NCBI RefSeq assembly: GCF_900101895.1
Contig: NZ_FMVF01000003.1
Location: 105,215 to 169,214 of the forward strand
Direction: 5' to 3'
DNA length: 64,000 nucleotides
Source of the DNA: Flavobacterium caeni
Lineage (GTDB): Bacteria; Bacteroidota; Bacteroidia; Flavobacteriales; Flavobacteriaceae
In this document: positions 1 to 9,492 of the stretch, piece by piece
How positions within the stretch are numbered: position 1 is the stretch's first letter
How the letters are laid out: every line of letters starts with the position of its first letter
Translations under genes and position numbers: made by a program
Notes under the pieces: model-generated
What the model was told of the DNA's origin: nothing
Database searches by the model: none
What the model saw: the letters and a program-made list of their open reading frames with translations, nothing else

Positions 1-894
1 CTTCCGACGATCACGGGCGCTACGGCCTTGTGCGAGGGCACGACGACCACGTTGACTGGCTCGGGTACGGCATCGGCCACCGCGCCATGGGTATCTTCTG
101 ATCCGTCTATCGCTTCGGTCGACGCCACCGGATTGGTCACGGGCATCGCCGCGGGCGGCCCTGTGACGATCACCTATACCAATGCCGACGGGTGTACGAT
201 CACCTCGACGATCACGGTGAACCCGCTCCCTACCATAGGCGGCACGTTCACGCTGTGCGAGGGCGACACGAGCATCTTGACGGGCTCGGGCACGCCTGCA
301 GCGACAGGCGCCTGGGTATCCGATGCACCTGCGGTTGCCACGGTGAACGCGACGGGTACCGTTGCGGGTATCGCCGGCGGTACGGCCAACATCACCTATA
401 CCGACGCCAACGGCTGCACGAGTACGCAAACGGTTACGATCATCGCCCTGCCGACGATCACCGGCGATACGGCGCTTTGCCTTGGCGCCACGACCACATT
501 GACCGGCTCGGGCACGGCATCGACCACCACGCCATGGACGTCGTCGAACCCTTCGATCGCCTCGATCGACGCGACCGGCTTGGTCACGGGCAACGCTGCG
601 GGCGGCCCTGTGACGATCACCTATATGAATTCTAACGGCTGTACGACGACCTCGACGATCACGGTGGATCCGTTGCCTACGATAGGCGGCACGTTCACGC
701 TGTGCGAGGCCGCCACGAGCACCCTGACGGGCTCGGGCACGCCTGCTGCGACAGGCGCCTGGGTATCCGACGATACTTCGGTAGCCACGGTTGACGCCAC
801 GGGTACCGTAACGGGTATCGCCGGCGGTACGGCCAACATCACCTATACGGACGCCAACGGCTGTACGGCCACGCAGGCCATCACGGTCATCGCG
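1..894 (+). repeat. Higher-order tandem repeat, two 447-bp dimers of Ig-like units
   Basis: Units of 225 and 222 bp alternate (starts near 1, 226, 448, 673, 895). Units 1 and 3 resemble each other most (TALC..TTTLTGSGTAS), as do units 2 and 4 (TFTLCE..LTGSGTPAATGAW). The array is therefore a duplicated dimer rather than a simple monomer run. Confidence 0.8.
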
Positions 895-2988
895 GCCCCT
901 ACGATCGGCGGCACGTTCAACGTTTGCGTGGGCTTGACCACGGCGCTCACTGCCAGCGCGGCGCCATCTACGGGCACACCATGGGCATCGTCCAACACGA
1001 CGGTGGCCACGGTAAGCAGCACGGGCGTAGTTGCCGGCGTGTCTGCGGGCACCACGGTGATCACGTTCACCGACGCCAACGGTTGCCAGGCGCAGGAGAC
1101 CGTCACGGTCATTGCTTTGCCTACGGTTACCGGAGCGACGGCTTTGCCTGATGTTTGTATCGGTACGGCCATGACATCGGCGGTGTATACTTTTGGAGGA
1201 AGCGCCACTGGCATGACCATTGATCCGGCGTTTACGTTGCCGGCGGGTATTTCGCTTGCACCAGGCGCACCTAACACGTACGTTTTGAGTGGTACGCCTA
1301 CCATGGATGGCCTTTACACTTTTGATATTATTACCACGGGCGGTTGTACACCGGCCGACAGGATTACCGTCACCATGACAGTCAAGCCGGATGCGACCTT
1401 GAGCGCTGCACCTGCAGGTGCAGACGACCAAACGGTTTGTATCAACGTAGTTATCAATCCTATTGTGTTTACGGTGGGCAATGGCGCGACCGGAGCGGTT
1501 GTTTCGGCAGGCTTGCTTCCTGCAGGGGTTACGTTGACCAACAGCGGCGGTGGGACCTTTACGTTGAGCGGGTCGCCTACACAGGCTGGTATCTTTAACT
1601 ATACGGTAACGACTACAACCGTGAATGGTTGTACCGAGGCCAGTATCCCTGGTCGTATCGAGGTGTTGTCTCCGGGTACTTTGGTGTTGACATCGGCAGC
1701 AGGCACCACCAACCAACCGGCTTGTCAGGATGTGAACATCTTGCCGATCACGTATATGCCGGGCAACGGCGCCACCACGGTTTCTGTTTCGGGTCTTCCG
1801 GCAGGAATCACCGGGGTGATGAATACATCGACAGGGGCTTTTGAAATTTCGGGTGCCTCGAATGTCATCGGCGCACACCCGTACACGGTTTCAAATACCG
1901 ACGGATGTCTGCCGTTCGCCACTTTATCGGGTGTCATTACCATTACCCCGAAAGCGTCTATCGTATTGACTTCTGCTGCGTGGACAGATGACCAGACGTT
2001 ATGTATGGTCCAGGAAACGCTGACCGATATCGTCTTTACGGTTGCCGATGGCGCAACGGGCGCTTCGATTGTAGACGGCACCGTACCTGTGGGCATCAGC
2101 GGTAGCTACGATCCGTTAAACCATACGTTTACCATCGGCGGTACGCCAACCGAGTCGGGTACTTTCAGTTTCAAGGTCCGTACGACAGGCGGATGCGGAT
2201 TCAGCGAACTTGAAGCGACCATTACGGTCGATCCGCTGCCGACCATTGTCTTGCCAACCGATGGCTTTGTGTGTATCGACCGCAACGGAAATCCGGTTCC
2301 AGGCTCTACGACGACATTGACCACCGGATTGCCGCAAGCCAACCATACCTTCGAATGGTCGGACGCCAATGGCATCATCGCAGGAGCTACAGCCAACAGC
2401 TATGAAGCGACAGCACCGGGTGTTTATGCGGTGAAGGTGACCAACACTGTGACAGGTTGTTCGAATTCCGAAACGACTACGGTAAACAGTTCGTTGCCGC
2501 CAATGTCGGTGACGGCTACGGCATCGGAGTATTTCACGCAAGATCAAATGGTGACCGTGGTGGCTTTGCCGGCAGGAAACTACGAATACCAAATGGACAA
2601 CGGCGCATGGCAAGATACGGGCAACTTCTATAACCTGCCTTCTGGCGAGCATCATTTTAAGGTGCGTGACAAAGTAGGTTGCGGCGAGTTGGAAACCAGT
2701 ATCATCATCATCGATTACCCAAGGTTCTTTACGCCGAACAACGATGGCTACAACGATACCTGGAACATCGAAGACCTGAACTTGTTGGGCAACCAGGAAA
2801 CGTCTAAGATCGAAATCTACGACCGTTATGGCAAGTTGATCAAGCAGATCAGCCCGCTCGGCATCGGCTGGGATGGAACGTTTAACGGCAAGATGCTCCC
2901 GGCGACCGATTATTGGTTCAGGGTGTACTACACCGACGAAGTCGGCATCCGCAAGGAGTTCAAGGCGCACTTCTCGCTCAAACGATAA
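1..2988 (+). CDS. Giant Ig-like repeat adhesin with type B T9SS sorting domain (5' end outside window)
   Basis: The reading frame is open from base 1, so the true start lies upstream and only the last 995 residues are visible. Residues 1 to about 372 are five tandem Ig-like (BIG_2-type) repeats of 74-75 residues, each opening near PT(I/V) and ending GC-x(5)-TV. Three different repeats of about 80 residues follow, with Thr/Gly-rich strands and a Cys pair. The last 90 residues (F-F-T-P-N-N-D-G-Y-N-D, then IYDRYG and WDG) match the gliding-motility-associated C-terminal domain (CHU_C, TIGR04131). That is the type B signal for export and surface attachment by the type IX secretion system. The protein is therefore probably a cell-surface adhesin; its ligand is unknown. 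Adjacent repeats are nearly identical at DNA level, which suggests recent expansion. Confidence 0.9.
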   Translation, partial: LPTITGATALCEGTTTTLTGSGTASATAPWVSSDPSIASVDATGLVTGIAAGGPVTITYTNADGCTITSTITVNPLPTIGGTFTLCEGDTSILTGSGTPAATGAWVSDAPAVATVNATGTVAGIAGGTANITYTDANGCTSTQTVTIIALPTITGDTALCLGATTTLTGSGTASTTTPWTSSNPSIASIDATGLVTGNAAGGPVTITYMNSNGCTTTSTITVDPLPTIGGTFTLCEAATSTLTGSGTPAATGAWVSDDTSVATVDATGTVTGIAGGTANITYTDANGCTATQAITVIAAPTIGGTFNVCVGLTTALTASAAPSTGTPWASSNTTVATVSSTGVVAGVSAGTTVITFTDANGCQAQETVTVIALPTVTGATALPDVCIGTAMTSAVYTFGGSATGMTIDPAFTLPAGISLAPGAPNTYVLSGTPTMDGLYTFDIITTGGCTPADRITVTMTVKPDATLSAAPAGADDQTVCINVVINPIVFTVGNGATGAVVSAGLLPAGVTLTNSGGGTFTLSGSPTQAGIFNYTVTTTTVNGCTEASIPGRIEVLSPGTLVLTSAAGTTNQPACQDVNILPITYMPGNGATTVSVSGLPAGITGVMNTSTGAFEISGASNVIGAHPYTVSNTDGCLPFATLSGVITITPKASIVLTSAAWTDDQTLCMVQETLTDIVFTVADGATGASIVDGTVPVGISGSYDPLNHTFTIGGTPTESGTFSFKVRTTGGCGFSELEATITVDPLPTIVLPTDGFVCIDRNGNPVPGSTTTLTTGLPQANHTFEWSDANGIIAGATANSYEATAPGVYAVKVTNTVTGCSNSETTTVNSSLPPMSVTATASEYFTQDQMVTVVALPAGNYEYQMDNGAWQDTGNFYNLPSGEHHFKVRDKVGCGELETSIIIIDYPRFFTPNNDGYNDTWNIEDLNLLGNQETSKIEIYDRYGKLIKQISPLGIGWDGTFNGKMLPATDYWFRVYYTDEVGIRKEFKAHFSLKR

Positions 2989-3002
2989 GTCCAAATAAAA
3001 TG

Positions 3003-3036
3003 AAAAGCTGTTCAACCGAGCAGCTTTTCTTTTTTT
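3003..3036 (+). terminator. Rho-independent terminator of adhesin gene
   Basis: An AAAAGCTG / CAGCTTTT stem with a 10-nt loop is followed by a T tract, 15 bp after the adhesin stop codon. Confidence 0.85.
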
Positions 3037-3061
3037 ACAGTGCTCCAAACGGTGCACGATG

Positions 3062-3151
3062 CCCTAGCCCGGATGGAAGCGGCATCCTTTAAAAAAAGCC
3101 CCTGTGTTAGGGGCTTTTTTTAAAGATACAGCGGACAGCCGGAACAGCTCC
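3062..3151 (+). repeat. CCTAGCCC...AGCTCC dispersed element, copy 1, containing a bidirectional terminator
   Basis: The left arm is CCCTAGCCCGGATGGAAGCG followed by GCATCCTTT. A GC-rich hairpin with A and T tracts (AAGCCCCT / AGGGGCTT, 3091-3121) follows. The right arm reads AAAGATACAGCGGACAGC and ends at AGCTCC. The hairpin sits between convergent genes and can terminate both. Copies 2-4 are at 6485-6604 (minus), 24052-24132 (plus) and 50355-50520 (minus). Confidence 0.75.
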
Positions 3152-3156
3152 CGAAA

Positions 3157-4350
3157 TTACTTTTTGTTGTATGCCGTAAGCGCTTCTTTTAGGATTTGTA
3201 CCGAACGGATCAAGTCTTCTTTTTTGAGCACATAGGCGATGCGCACCTCGTTGAGCCCGACGCCCGGTGTAGAGTAGAAGCCCGCAGCCGGTGCCACCAT
3301 GACGGTTTCGTTGTTCAGATGGTAGGACTCGAGCAACCATTGCGCAAAATCGTCGGCGTTGTCGACGGGCAATTGCGCGATGCAATAGAATGCGCCTTTG
3401 GGTTTGGCGACCTTGACGCCGTCGATTTTTTCAAGTTCGGCCACCAGCGTATCGCGTCGGTCGCGGTATTCGGTGATCACTTCATCAAAGTAGCTCTTTG
3501 GCGTGTCGAGTGCGGCCTCGCTGGCGATTTGCGCAAAAGTAGGCGGACTCAAACGCGCTTGTGCAAATTTCATTGCGGCGGCCATGACCTCTTTGTTTTT
3601 CGAAACGATGCAACCGATGCGCGCGCCGCACATGCTGTAACGCTTGGACACCGAATCGATCATGATCGCGTGTTCTTCAAGCCCGGGGACGTTCATTACC
3701 GAATAATGTTGGTCGCCGTCGTAGGTGAACTCGCGGTAGACTTCGTCGGCAATCAGGAACAGGTCGTGTTTTTTGACGATGTCGGCCAGTTGCTGGATTT
3801 CTTCTTTCGAATACAGATAACCCGTAGGATTGCCCGGGTTGCAAATCAGGATCGCCTTGGTTTTTGGCGTGATCAGTTTTTCGAAATCGGCGATGGGCGG
3901 CAACGCAAAACCCGTATCGATCGACGAAATGACCGGCACGACGTTCACGCCAGATGCGGTAGAAAACCCGTTGTAATTGGCATAAAACGGCTCGGGGATG
4001 ATGATTTCGTCGCCTTGGTCCATGGTCGATCCCATGGCAAACAGCAGCGCTTCGGAACCGCCCGTCGTGATGATGATGTCGGACAATTCAATCGGTAACC
4101 CGTGGTTTTTATAATAGTTGGACAGTTTCGTACGGTAACTTTCAAATCCCGCCGAGTGGCTGTATTCGAGTACCTTGACCGTGTTGTTCTTGATGGCCGC
4201 CAGCGCGACTTCGGGTGTTTTGATATCGGGTTGGCCGATATTGAGGTGGTACACCTTGTGGCCTTTTTTCTTCGCGGTCTCTGAGTACGGCACGAGCTTG
4301 CGGATGGGCGACTCGGGCATTTGTTTTCCTTTGTTCGAAACTTTTGGCAT
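3157..4350 (-). CDS. PLP-dependent class I/II aminotransferase (aspartate aminotransferase family)
   Basis: This 397-residue protein has the full fold-type I aminotransferase pattern. It shows NPGNPTG at 171-177, DEVYREF at 202-208, the Schiff-base lysine K236 in SVSKRYSMCGARIG, and the C-terminal substrate-binding region with an arginine (NEVRIAY). It should transfer an amino group between an amino acid and a 2-oxo acid in the cytoplasm; the exact substrate cannot be read from sequence. The ATG at 4350 was chosen because family members begin with M-P-K-x-S-N-K-G; the 24 codons upstream look like untranslated sequence. It converges on the adhesin gene, with a shared terminator in between, and diverges from the protease gene at 4468. 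Confidence 0.85.
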   Translation of the reverse strand: MPKVSNKGKQMPESPIRKLVPYSETAKKKGHKVYHLNIGQPDIKTPEVALAAIKNNTVKVLEYSHSAGFESYRTKLSNYYKNHGLPIELSDIIITTGGSEALLFAMGSTMDQGDEIIIPEPFYANYNGFSTASGVNVVPVISSIDTGFALPPIADFEKLITPKTKAILICNPGNPTGYLYSKEEIQQLADIVKKHDLFLIADEVYREFTYDGDQHYSVMNVPGLEEHAIMIDSVSKRYSMCGARIGCIVSKNKEVMAAAMKFAQARLSPPTFAQIASEAALDTPKSYFDEVITEYRDRRDTLVAELEKIDGVKVAKPKGAFYCIAQLPVDNADDFAQWLLESYHLNNETVMVAPAAGFYSTPGVGLNEVRIAYVLKKEDLIRSVQILKEALTAYNKK

Positions 4351-4467
4351 GATGAGCGTTTTTAGAAACGCAAATTTGCAAATTTTTTGCGCGCGAGCCA
4401 ACTCTTTTGCATCGTATTGCATCTAGTGGTTGGCATATTTTTTTTAATTTTAACCAAAACCACCGGT

Positions 4468-5784
4468 ATGCGTTTAGGTCTGATCCTCCTTTTTTTGTTG
4501 TTGTCACACGTGCCGTGCGCGGCGCAAAAAGGATTCCAGTTCGTCACCCACAAGAGCAAAGTGGTCATTCCGTTTCAACTCATCAACAATTTGATTTTCA
4601 TTCCCGTAAACGTCAACGGTGTCGAGCTCAATTTCCTGCTCGATACGGGCGTCGAGGAAACCATATTGCTCAGCCTGGAAGACAAAGCCGAGGTGCGTTT
4701 TTTTGATGTCCAAAAGATCATGTTGCGCGGCCTGGGTAGTGCCGAACCGATCGAAGGGATGAAGTCGGCCAACAACGAATTGTCGGTCAACGGCATTGTC
4801 GATAAGTCGCATGATTTGTACATCGTACTCGATCAGAGCTTTAATTTTTCGTCGCACATCGGGATTCCGGTCAACGGCATCATCGGCTATCATTTTTTCA
4901 AGGACAACCTGGTAGAGGTAGACTACGACAAGCGGCGTCTTGTGGTGTTTCGCGACACGCAAAAACGACGCAAGAAAATCAAGGACAAATACATTCCGGT
5001 GCCGATTACTGTCGAAAAAAGCAAGCCTTATGTCGTGGCCGATGTCACCGTAGACGGGCGTACCGAGCCTGCGAAACTACTTCTTGACTTGGGCAACTCC
5101 GACGCGCTTTGGCTTTTTAAGGGCAGTCGTTTTGAGATCCCTGCGCAGCATTTCGAAGACTATCTCGGCAAGGGATTCAGCGGCGACATCCACGGCAACC
5201 GTGCGCGCATCACCGATATGAAGATCGATCGGTTTGCGTTCGACAGGCCCATCGTGGCTTTTCCCGATTCGGCTTCGGTCAAAAGCGTCAACATGGTCAA
5301 GGACCGCGTGGGTTCGATAGGGGGAGAGGTGTTGCGCCGGTTCGATCTCGTGATGGACTACGCGCACAAAACGCTCTACCTGCGCCGCGGACGCGCTTTC
5401 GACGAACCGTTCCACTACAACATGAGCGGCATCGAAATGCAACACCAAGGCACGCAATGGGTACAGGAAACCGTGGCGATGCAAACTGTTTATCTCGAAA
5501 ATACCTTTGACGAGTCGGGCACCAAGAAAGACAATTTCAAATACAAATTCTCGCTCAAGCCGGTGTATTCGATTTCGAGCGTCCGCAAAGATTCGCCGGC
5601 CGATTTGTGCGGGCTGCAAAAAGACGACGTCGTGGTGAGCATCAACAACAGCCAAGCCTACAAGCTGACGCTGCAAAAAATCAACGAATTGCTCAAATCC
5701 GAAGACGGCAAGTGGATCTACATCGAAGTCGACCGCGGCGGGCAAATCCTGAAGTTTAGGTTCCAGTTGAAAGCCATGTTGTAG
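4468..5784 (+). CDS. Secreted retropepsin-like aspartic protease with C-terminal PDZ domain
   Basis: The 438-residue product begins with a Sec signal peptide (MRLGLILLFLLL..CAAQ, cleavage near residue 20). The ATG at 4468 places this signal at the N-terminus; an earlier in-frame codon at 4387 would add 27 residues ahead of it. Two aspartic-protease-like lobes follow. The first has the catalytic triad D-T-G at 59-61. The second has D-L-G at 207-209 in place of D-T/S-G, so its activity is uncertain. Residues of about 360-430 form a PDZ domain (ISSVRKDSPADLCGLQKDD). The protein probably acts in the periplasm or envelope on proteins. Related proteins are common in Bacteroidota, but the substrate is unknown. 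Confidence 0.8.
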   Translation: MRLGLILLFLLLSHVPCAAQKGFQFVTHKSKVVIPFQLINNLIFIPVNVNGVELNFLLDTGVEETILLSLEDKAEVRFFDVQKIMLRGLGSAEPIEGMKSANNELSVNGIVDKSHDLYIVLDQSFNFSSHIGIPVNGIIGYHFFKDNLVEVDYDKRRLVVFRDTQKRRKKIKDKYIPVPITVEKSKPYVVADVTVDGRTEPAKLLLDLGNSDALWLFKGSRFEIPAQHFEDYLGKGFSGDIHGNRARITDMKIDRFAFDRPIVAFPDSASVKSVNMVKDRVGSIGGEVLRRFDLVMDYAHKTLYLRRGRAFDEPFHYNMSGIEMQHQGTQWVQETVAMQTVYLENTFDESGTKKDNFKYKFSLKPVYSISSVRKDSPADLCGLQKDDVVVSINNSQAYKLTLQKINELLKSEDGKWIYIEVDRGGQILKFRFQLKAML

Positions 5785-5798
5785 GTCGTACGCCCGCC

Positions 5799-5835
5799 AA
5801 AAAAAAGCCAACTGCTGTTAACAGATGGCTTCTAT
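5799..5835 (+). terminator. Hairpin terminator after the aspartic protease gene
   Basis: An A-tract and AAGCCA pair with TGGCTT around an inner CTG..TTAACAG hairpin. The hairpin ends in a weak T-rich tail. Confidence 0.6.
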
Positions 5836-5847
5836 CTTGGTCCTTAA

Positions 5848-5898
5848 TTCTTTCGTTCGTTGTCCTTCGACTTTCGACTTTCGACTTTTGTCTTTCGG
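5848..5898. repeat. Short iterated CTTTCGA words between convergent genes
   Basis: The gap between the protease gene and the DUF1573 gene holds repeated TTCGACTTTCGACTTT words, a low-complexity pattern like other intergenic word repeats in this window. Confidence 0.5.
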
Positions 5899-6333
5899 TT
5901 AAAACTCGCTCGTCGGGACGCCTTTCTTCTTTTCAAGAATATTCGGCTCCTCTTTGGCGATGACGTCGCCTTTGATCTTGAGCGCTACACGGCCGCCTTC
6001 TACGTTGGTGGCGTTCGATTCTACGGTGATCGTCTTGCGGATCGGCCCTGGGTTCATGTTGTATTTCACATCGATTTTCCCTATTTTACCAGGCATGATC
6101 GGCTCTTTTGGTTTCGACGGAACGGTACAACCGCACGTAGATTGTACGTTGGTGATGATGAGCGGTTGGTCGCCAGTGTTCTTGAATTCAAAGGTCCTCA
6201 GGCCGCTGTCGGTATCTTTCGACACCTTGCCGTAATCGATGGTGTTGTCCTTGGCCAGGAATTCGATCTTGGGTTGTGCCCATGCGCCAAGGCTTGCAGA
6301 GATCGCGAGTAGGAAAAATAGTTTTGATTTCAT
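5899..6333 (-). CDS. DUF1573 domain secreted protein
   Basis: The 144-residue protein has a signal peptide (MKSKLFFLLAISASLGAWAQ) and one DUF1573 Ig-like domain. The hallmarks are FEFKNTGDQPLIITNVQSTCGC at about 50-70 and a strand containing GKIDVKYN. DUF1573 proteins are abundant in Bacteroidota and are thought to be periplasmic or surface beta-sandwich proteins with no defined biochemical role. The gene stands alone. On the minus strand upstream, TTG-N19-TATTTTTA fits the flavobacterial promoter pattern moderately well. The protein ends with a short Lys-rich tail. I am sure of the family, not of any function. Confidence 0.85.
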   Translation of the reverse strand: MKSKLFFLLAISASLGAWAQPKIEFLAKDNTIDYGKVSKDTDSGLRTFEFKNTGDQPLIITNVQSTCGCTVPSKPKEPIMPGKIGKIDVKYNMNPGPIRKTITVESNATNVEGGRVALKIKGDVIAKEEPNILEKKKGVPTSEF

Positions 6334-6484
6334 TGGGTTACAATTTGTTTAATGGAACGTAAAAATAACTTGTTTTGGTCAATGTGCAAATTATTAACTC
6401 TTAATTTTTTATAAGGCTTGAATTCTGTACTTTTGCAGGCCGGCCTTTCAAAAGACATGCCAATTGGTAATGTTTGTTTTTTTA

Positions 6485-6604
6485 GGAGCTGTTTCCCGCT
6501 GTACGTTGTAATCTTTTTTGCATTCCGCTGCGCTCCATGAAGATTTCCCTTCGCTGCGCTACGGGTAATCCAAAAAAGGATTTCCACTTCCATCGGGGCT
6601 AGGG
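6485..6604 (-). repeat. CCTAGCCC...AGCTCC dispersed element, copy 2
   Basis: On the minus strand the element reads CCCTAGCCCCGATGGAAGTG followed by GAAATCCTTTTTTGG. A long variable insert follows that contains two GCGCAGCG words. It ends AAAAAAGATTACAACG, then TACAGCGGGAAACAGCTCC. Confidence 0.7.
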
Positions 6605-6705
6605 TTTATCACCCGTTCGGCGTTGGCGTTCGTTGATAGAAATTCATCATCCAAAGAATTTCGAATGTCGATCAACGATCAACGAATGTCGAAATACAAA
6701 TAACC

Positions 6706-6745
6706 ACCCGAGGCGCAGCCGAACTGATGGAGCGCAGCGGAATAA
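6706..6745 (+). repeat. CCGAG..CCGAACTG dispersed element, copy 1
   Basis: The sequence is ACCCGAGGCGCAGCCGAACT followed by GATGGAGCGCAGCGGAAT. It lies 27 bp upstream of the valS ATG. Related copies are at 37072, 49019, 50366 (minus) and 59687. Confidence 0.65.
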
Positions 6746-6771
6746 ATCAACGAATCAACAAATTATCAATA

Positions 6772-9396
6772 ATGAGCATTCCCGCACAATTCGACGCCCA
6801 ATCCATCGAGCAAAAATGGTACGCCTACTGGATGGAACACAACTTTTTCCATTCCGAACCCGATTCGCGTACGCCGTATACCATCGTGATCCCGCCACCC
6901 AACGTGACCGGGGTGCTGCACATGGGGCACATGCTCAACAATACCATTCAAGACGTCTTGATCCGTCGTGCGCGTCTCAAGGGCTTTAACGCTTGCTGGG
7001 TGCCCGGTACGGACCACGCGTCGATCGCGACCGAGGCCAAGGTAGTGGCCAAACTCAAAGCAGAAGGAATCAACAAGCACGATCTCACGCGCGAGGAATT
7101 CCTCAAACACGCATGGGATTGGACCGACAAATACGGTGGCGTAATCCTCGACCAACTCAAGAAACTGGGCGCGTCGTGCGATTGGGAGCGCACCAAATTC
7201 ACGATGGACCCCGACATGTCGGCATCGGTCATCCGCTCGTTTGTCGATTTGTACAACAAGGGCTTGATTTACCGCGGCTACCGTATGGTCAACTGGGATC
7301 CAGAGGCCAAGACCACGTTGTCTGACGAAGAAGTCATTTATGAAGAGCAGCAGGGCAAATTGTTCTATCTGCGTTACCAAATAGAAGGAAGCGACGATTA
7401 TGTGACCATCGCCACGACGCGTCCCGAGACCATTTTGGGCGATACGGCCATTTGCATCAACCCCAACGACGAACGCTACGCGCACCTCAAGGGCAAGAAG
7501 GCCATCGTGCCGATCGCGAATCGCGTCATCCCGATCATCGAAGACGACTACGTAGACATCGAGTTCGGTACGGGTTGTTTGAAAGTAACGCCTGCGCACG
7601 ACGTCAACGACAAGACGCTGGGCGAAAAGCACGACTTGGAGATCATCGATATTTTTAACGAAGACGCCACGCTCAATTCCTTCGGGTTGCATTACCAGGG
7701 CAAAGACCGATTTGTGGTGCGCGCTGAAATCGCCAAGGAACTCGAAGCGCTGGGGCACTTGGTCAAGACCGAGACGCACCTCAATAAAGTAGGCACTTCG
7801 GAACGTACCAAGGCGGTCATCGAACCGCGTTTGTCCGACCAATGGTTCCTCAAGATGGACGATTTGGTCAAGCCCGCGATCAAGGCGGTGCTCGAATCGG
7901 ACGAAATCAAATTGTACCCGAAAAAGTTCGAGAATACTTACCGTCATTGGCTTGAGAACATCCGCGACTGGAACATTTCGCGCCAGCTGTGGTGGGGCCA
8001 ACAAATCCCGGCGTATTATTACGGCGACGGTAAAGAAGATTTTGTCGTAGCCGAAACCGCCGCGGAAGCGCTCCAACTCGCCAAAGCCAAAAATCCGAAC
8101 ATCACCGCCGAAACCCTGCGTCAGGATGCCGATGCGCTCGATACGTGGTTTTCTTCATGGCTTTGGCCGATGGCTGTTTTTGGCGGTATTATGGATCCCG
8201 AGAGCAAAGACTTTAAATACTATTACCCGACCAACGACTTGGTTACCGGCCCAGATATTTTGTTCTTTTGGGTGGCGCGTATGATCATTGCGGGGTATGA
8301 ATATGCCGATGCCAAGCCGTTCACCAATGTTTATTTGACCGGGTTGGTACGTGACAAACAACGTCGGAAAATGTCTAAATCGCTCGGCAATTCTCCCGAT
8401 CCGCTCGACTTGATCGACAAGTTTGGTGCCGACGGCGTGCGGGTCGGGCTTTTGCTCAGCGCATCGGCTGGAAACGACATCTTGTTCGACGAGGAATTGT
8501 GTGCGCAAGGCAAGGGCTTTACGAACAAAATCTGGAATGCGTTCCGACTCATCAAAGGTTGGGAAGTGGCCGATATTGCGCAGCCCGAATCGGCCAGGGT
8601 GGCCATCGAATGGTACGAAGCCAAGTTGCAACAGACGCTGGCCGAGATCGAAGACCATTTCGAGAAATACCGTATTTCAGACGCGCTCATGGCGATCTAC
8701 AAATTGGTGTGGGACGACTTCTGTTCGTGGTTGCTCGAAATGATCAAGCCGGCCTACCAGCAACCCATCGACCGCGTGACGTTTGGCAAGGCCATCGAAA
8801 TGCTTGAAGCCAATTTGCAACTGTTGCATCCGTTCATGCCGTTCCTGACCGAAGAAATCTGGCAGCACATTAGCCAGCGTGCGCCAAAAGACGCGTTGAT
8901 CGTATCGACATGGCCAGCGGCCAAGCCGTTCGACGCCCGATTGATTGCAAATTTCGAGCATGCGGCCGAAGTGGTTTCGGGTGTGCGTTCGATCCGCAAG
9001 GACAAGAACATTGCCTTCAAGGACGCGATCGAACTCAAGGTAATCAACAACGAAAAAGTTTCGGATTATTTCGATTCGATTGTCGTAAAATTGGGCAACC
9101 TGTCAAACCTGGCGTATGTAACCGATAAGGTAGACGGGGCGCTGTCGTTCCGTGTCAAATCGAACGAACATTTTATCCCGATCTCTGGTTCGATCGACGT
9201 GGCGCAGGAAATCGCCAAGCTGACCGAAGAGTTGAATTATACGCAAGGCTTTTTGAAGTCGGTACAGGCCAAGTTGTCGAACGAGAAATTTGTCAACGGC
9301 GCGCCAGAAAAGGTCTTGGAAATGGAACGCAAGAAAGAAGCCGATGCATTGGCTAAGATTGCGACCATTGCGCAAAGCCTTGCCGGGTTGAAATAA
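6772..9396 (+). CDS. valS: Valyl-tRNA synthetase
   Basis: The 874-residue class I aminoacyl-tRNA synthetase charges tRNA-Val in the cytoplasm. It carries the HIGH-type motif HMGH at 50-53 within [15 protein letters not shown]. The editing (CP1) domain spans about residues 180-370 and includes [18 protein letters not shown] is at 533-537, an anticodon-binding domain follows, and the C-terminal coiled coil rich in Lys/Glu is typical of ValRS. Length is normal for the family. The start at 6772 gives the expected [20 protein letters not shown]; the frame also runs upstream through the CCGAG element from 6727, but that extension is not family-like. The gene is monocistronic, with a strong terminator downstream. 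Confidence 0.97.
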   Translation: MSIPAQFDAQSIEQKWYAYWMEHNFFHSEPDSRTPYTIVIPPPNVTGVLHMGHMLNNTIQDVLIRRARLKGFNACWVPGTDHASIATEAKVVAKLKAEGINKHDLTREEFLKHAWDWTDKYGGVILDQLKKLGASCDWERTKFTMDPDMSASVIRSFVDLYNKGLIYRGYRMVNWDPEAKTTLSDEEVIYEEQQGKLFYLRYQIEGSDDYVTIATTRPETILGDTAICINPNDERYAHLKGKKAIVPIANRVIPIIEDDYVDIEFGTGCLKVTPAHDVNDKTLGEKHDLEIIDIFNEDATLNSFGLHYQGKDRFVVRAEIAKELEALGHLVKTETHLNKVGTSERTKAVIEPRLSDQWFLKMDDLVKPAIKAVLESDEIKLYPKKFENTYRHWLENIRDWNISRQLWWGQQIPAYYYGDGKEDFVVAETAAEALQLAKAKNPNITAETLRQDADALDTWFSSWLWPMAVFGGIMDPESKDFKYYYPTNDLVTGPDILFFWVARMIIAGYEYADAKPFTNVYLTGLVRDKQRRKMSKSLGNSPDPLDLIDKFGADGVRVGLLLSASAGNDILFDEELCAQGKGFTNKIWNAFRLIKGWEVADIAQPESARVAIEWYEAKLQQTLAEIEDHFEKYRISDALMAIYKLVWDDFCSWLLEMIKPAYQQPIDRVTFGKAIEMLEANLQLLHPFMPFLTEEIWQHISQRAPKDALIVSTWPAAKPFDARLIANFEHAAEVVSGVRSIRKDKNIAFKDAIELKVINNEKVSDYFDSIVVKLGNLSNLAYVTDKVDGALSFRVKSNEHFIPISGSIDVAQEIAKLTEELNYTQGFLKSVQAKLSNEKFVNGAPEKVLEMERKKEADALAKIATIAQSLAGLK

Positions 9397-9421
9397 GAAA
9401 GGGACTTGCAGAAAGTTGTAT

Positions 9422-9459
9422 AAAAAAAGCCGCATGAATCACGTTTCATGCGGCTTTTT
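9422..9459. terminator. Bidirectional terminator between valS and sod
   Basis: A perfect AAGCCGCATGAA / TTTCATGCGGCTT-type stem is flanked by A and T tracts. It serves valS on the plus strand and the superoxide dismutase operon on the minus strand. Confidence 0.9.
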
Positions 9460-9492
9460 GTTGTTTGTAGTTTGCCCATCGTTTGATGCGCA

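Larger units (their letters stand above)
6334..6771. other. 438-bp gene-free divergent region made of dispersed elements
   Basis: Between the DUF1573 gene and valS this region holds, in order: a probable DUF1573 promoter, the minus-strand CCTAGCCC/AGCTCC element (6485-6604), a TTCGTTGAT / ATCAACGAA inverted word repeat (6629-6686), and a CCGAG..CCGAACTG element (6706-6745). Reading frames across it have no conserved protein character. Confidence 0.7.

Noticed and set aside
1-1116. CRISPR-like regular repetition
   Set aside because: The period is 222-225 bp, in frame and coding Ig-like domains; there are no 20-40-bp repeats with unique spacers.
2116-3057. 313-codon minus-strand frame over the adhesin C-terminus
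   Set aside because: It overlaps a T9SS domain with clear motifs and also runs through the terminator; its translation is low in protein-like pattern.
6330-6593. 87-codon minus-strand frame upstream of the DUF1573 gene
   Set aside because: It lies inside a dispersed element and the probable DUF1573 promoter; no conserved character.
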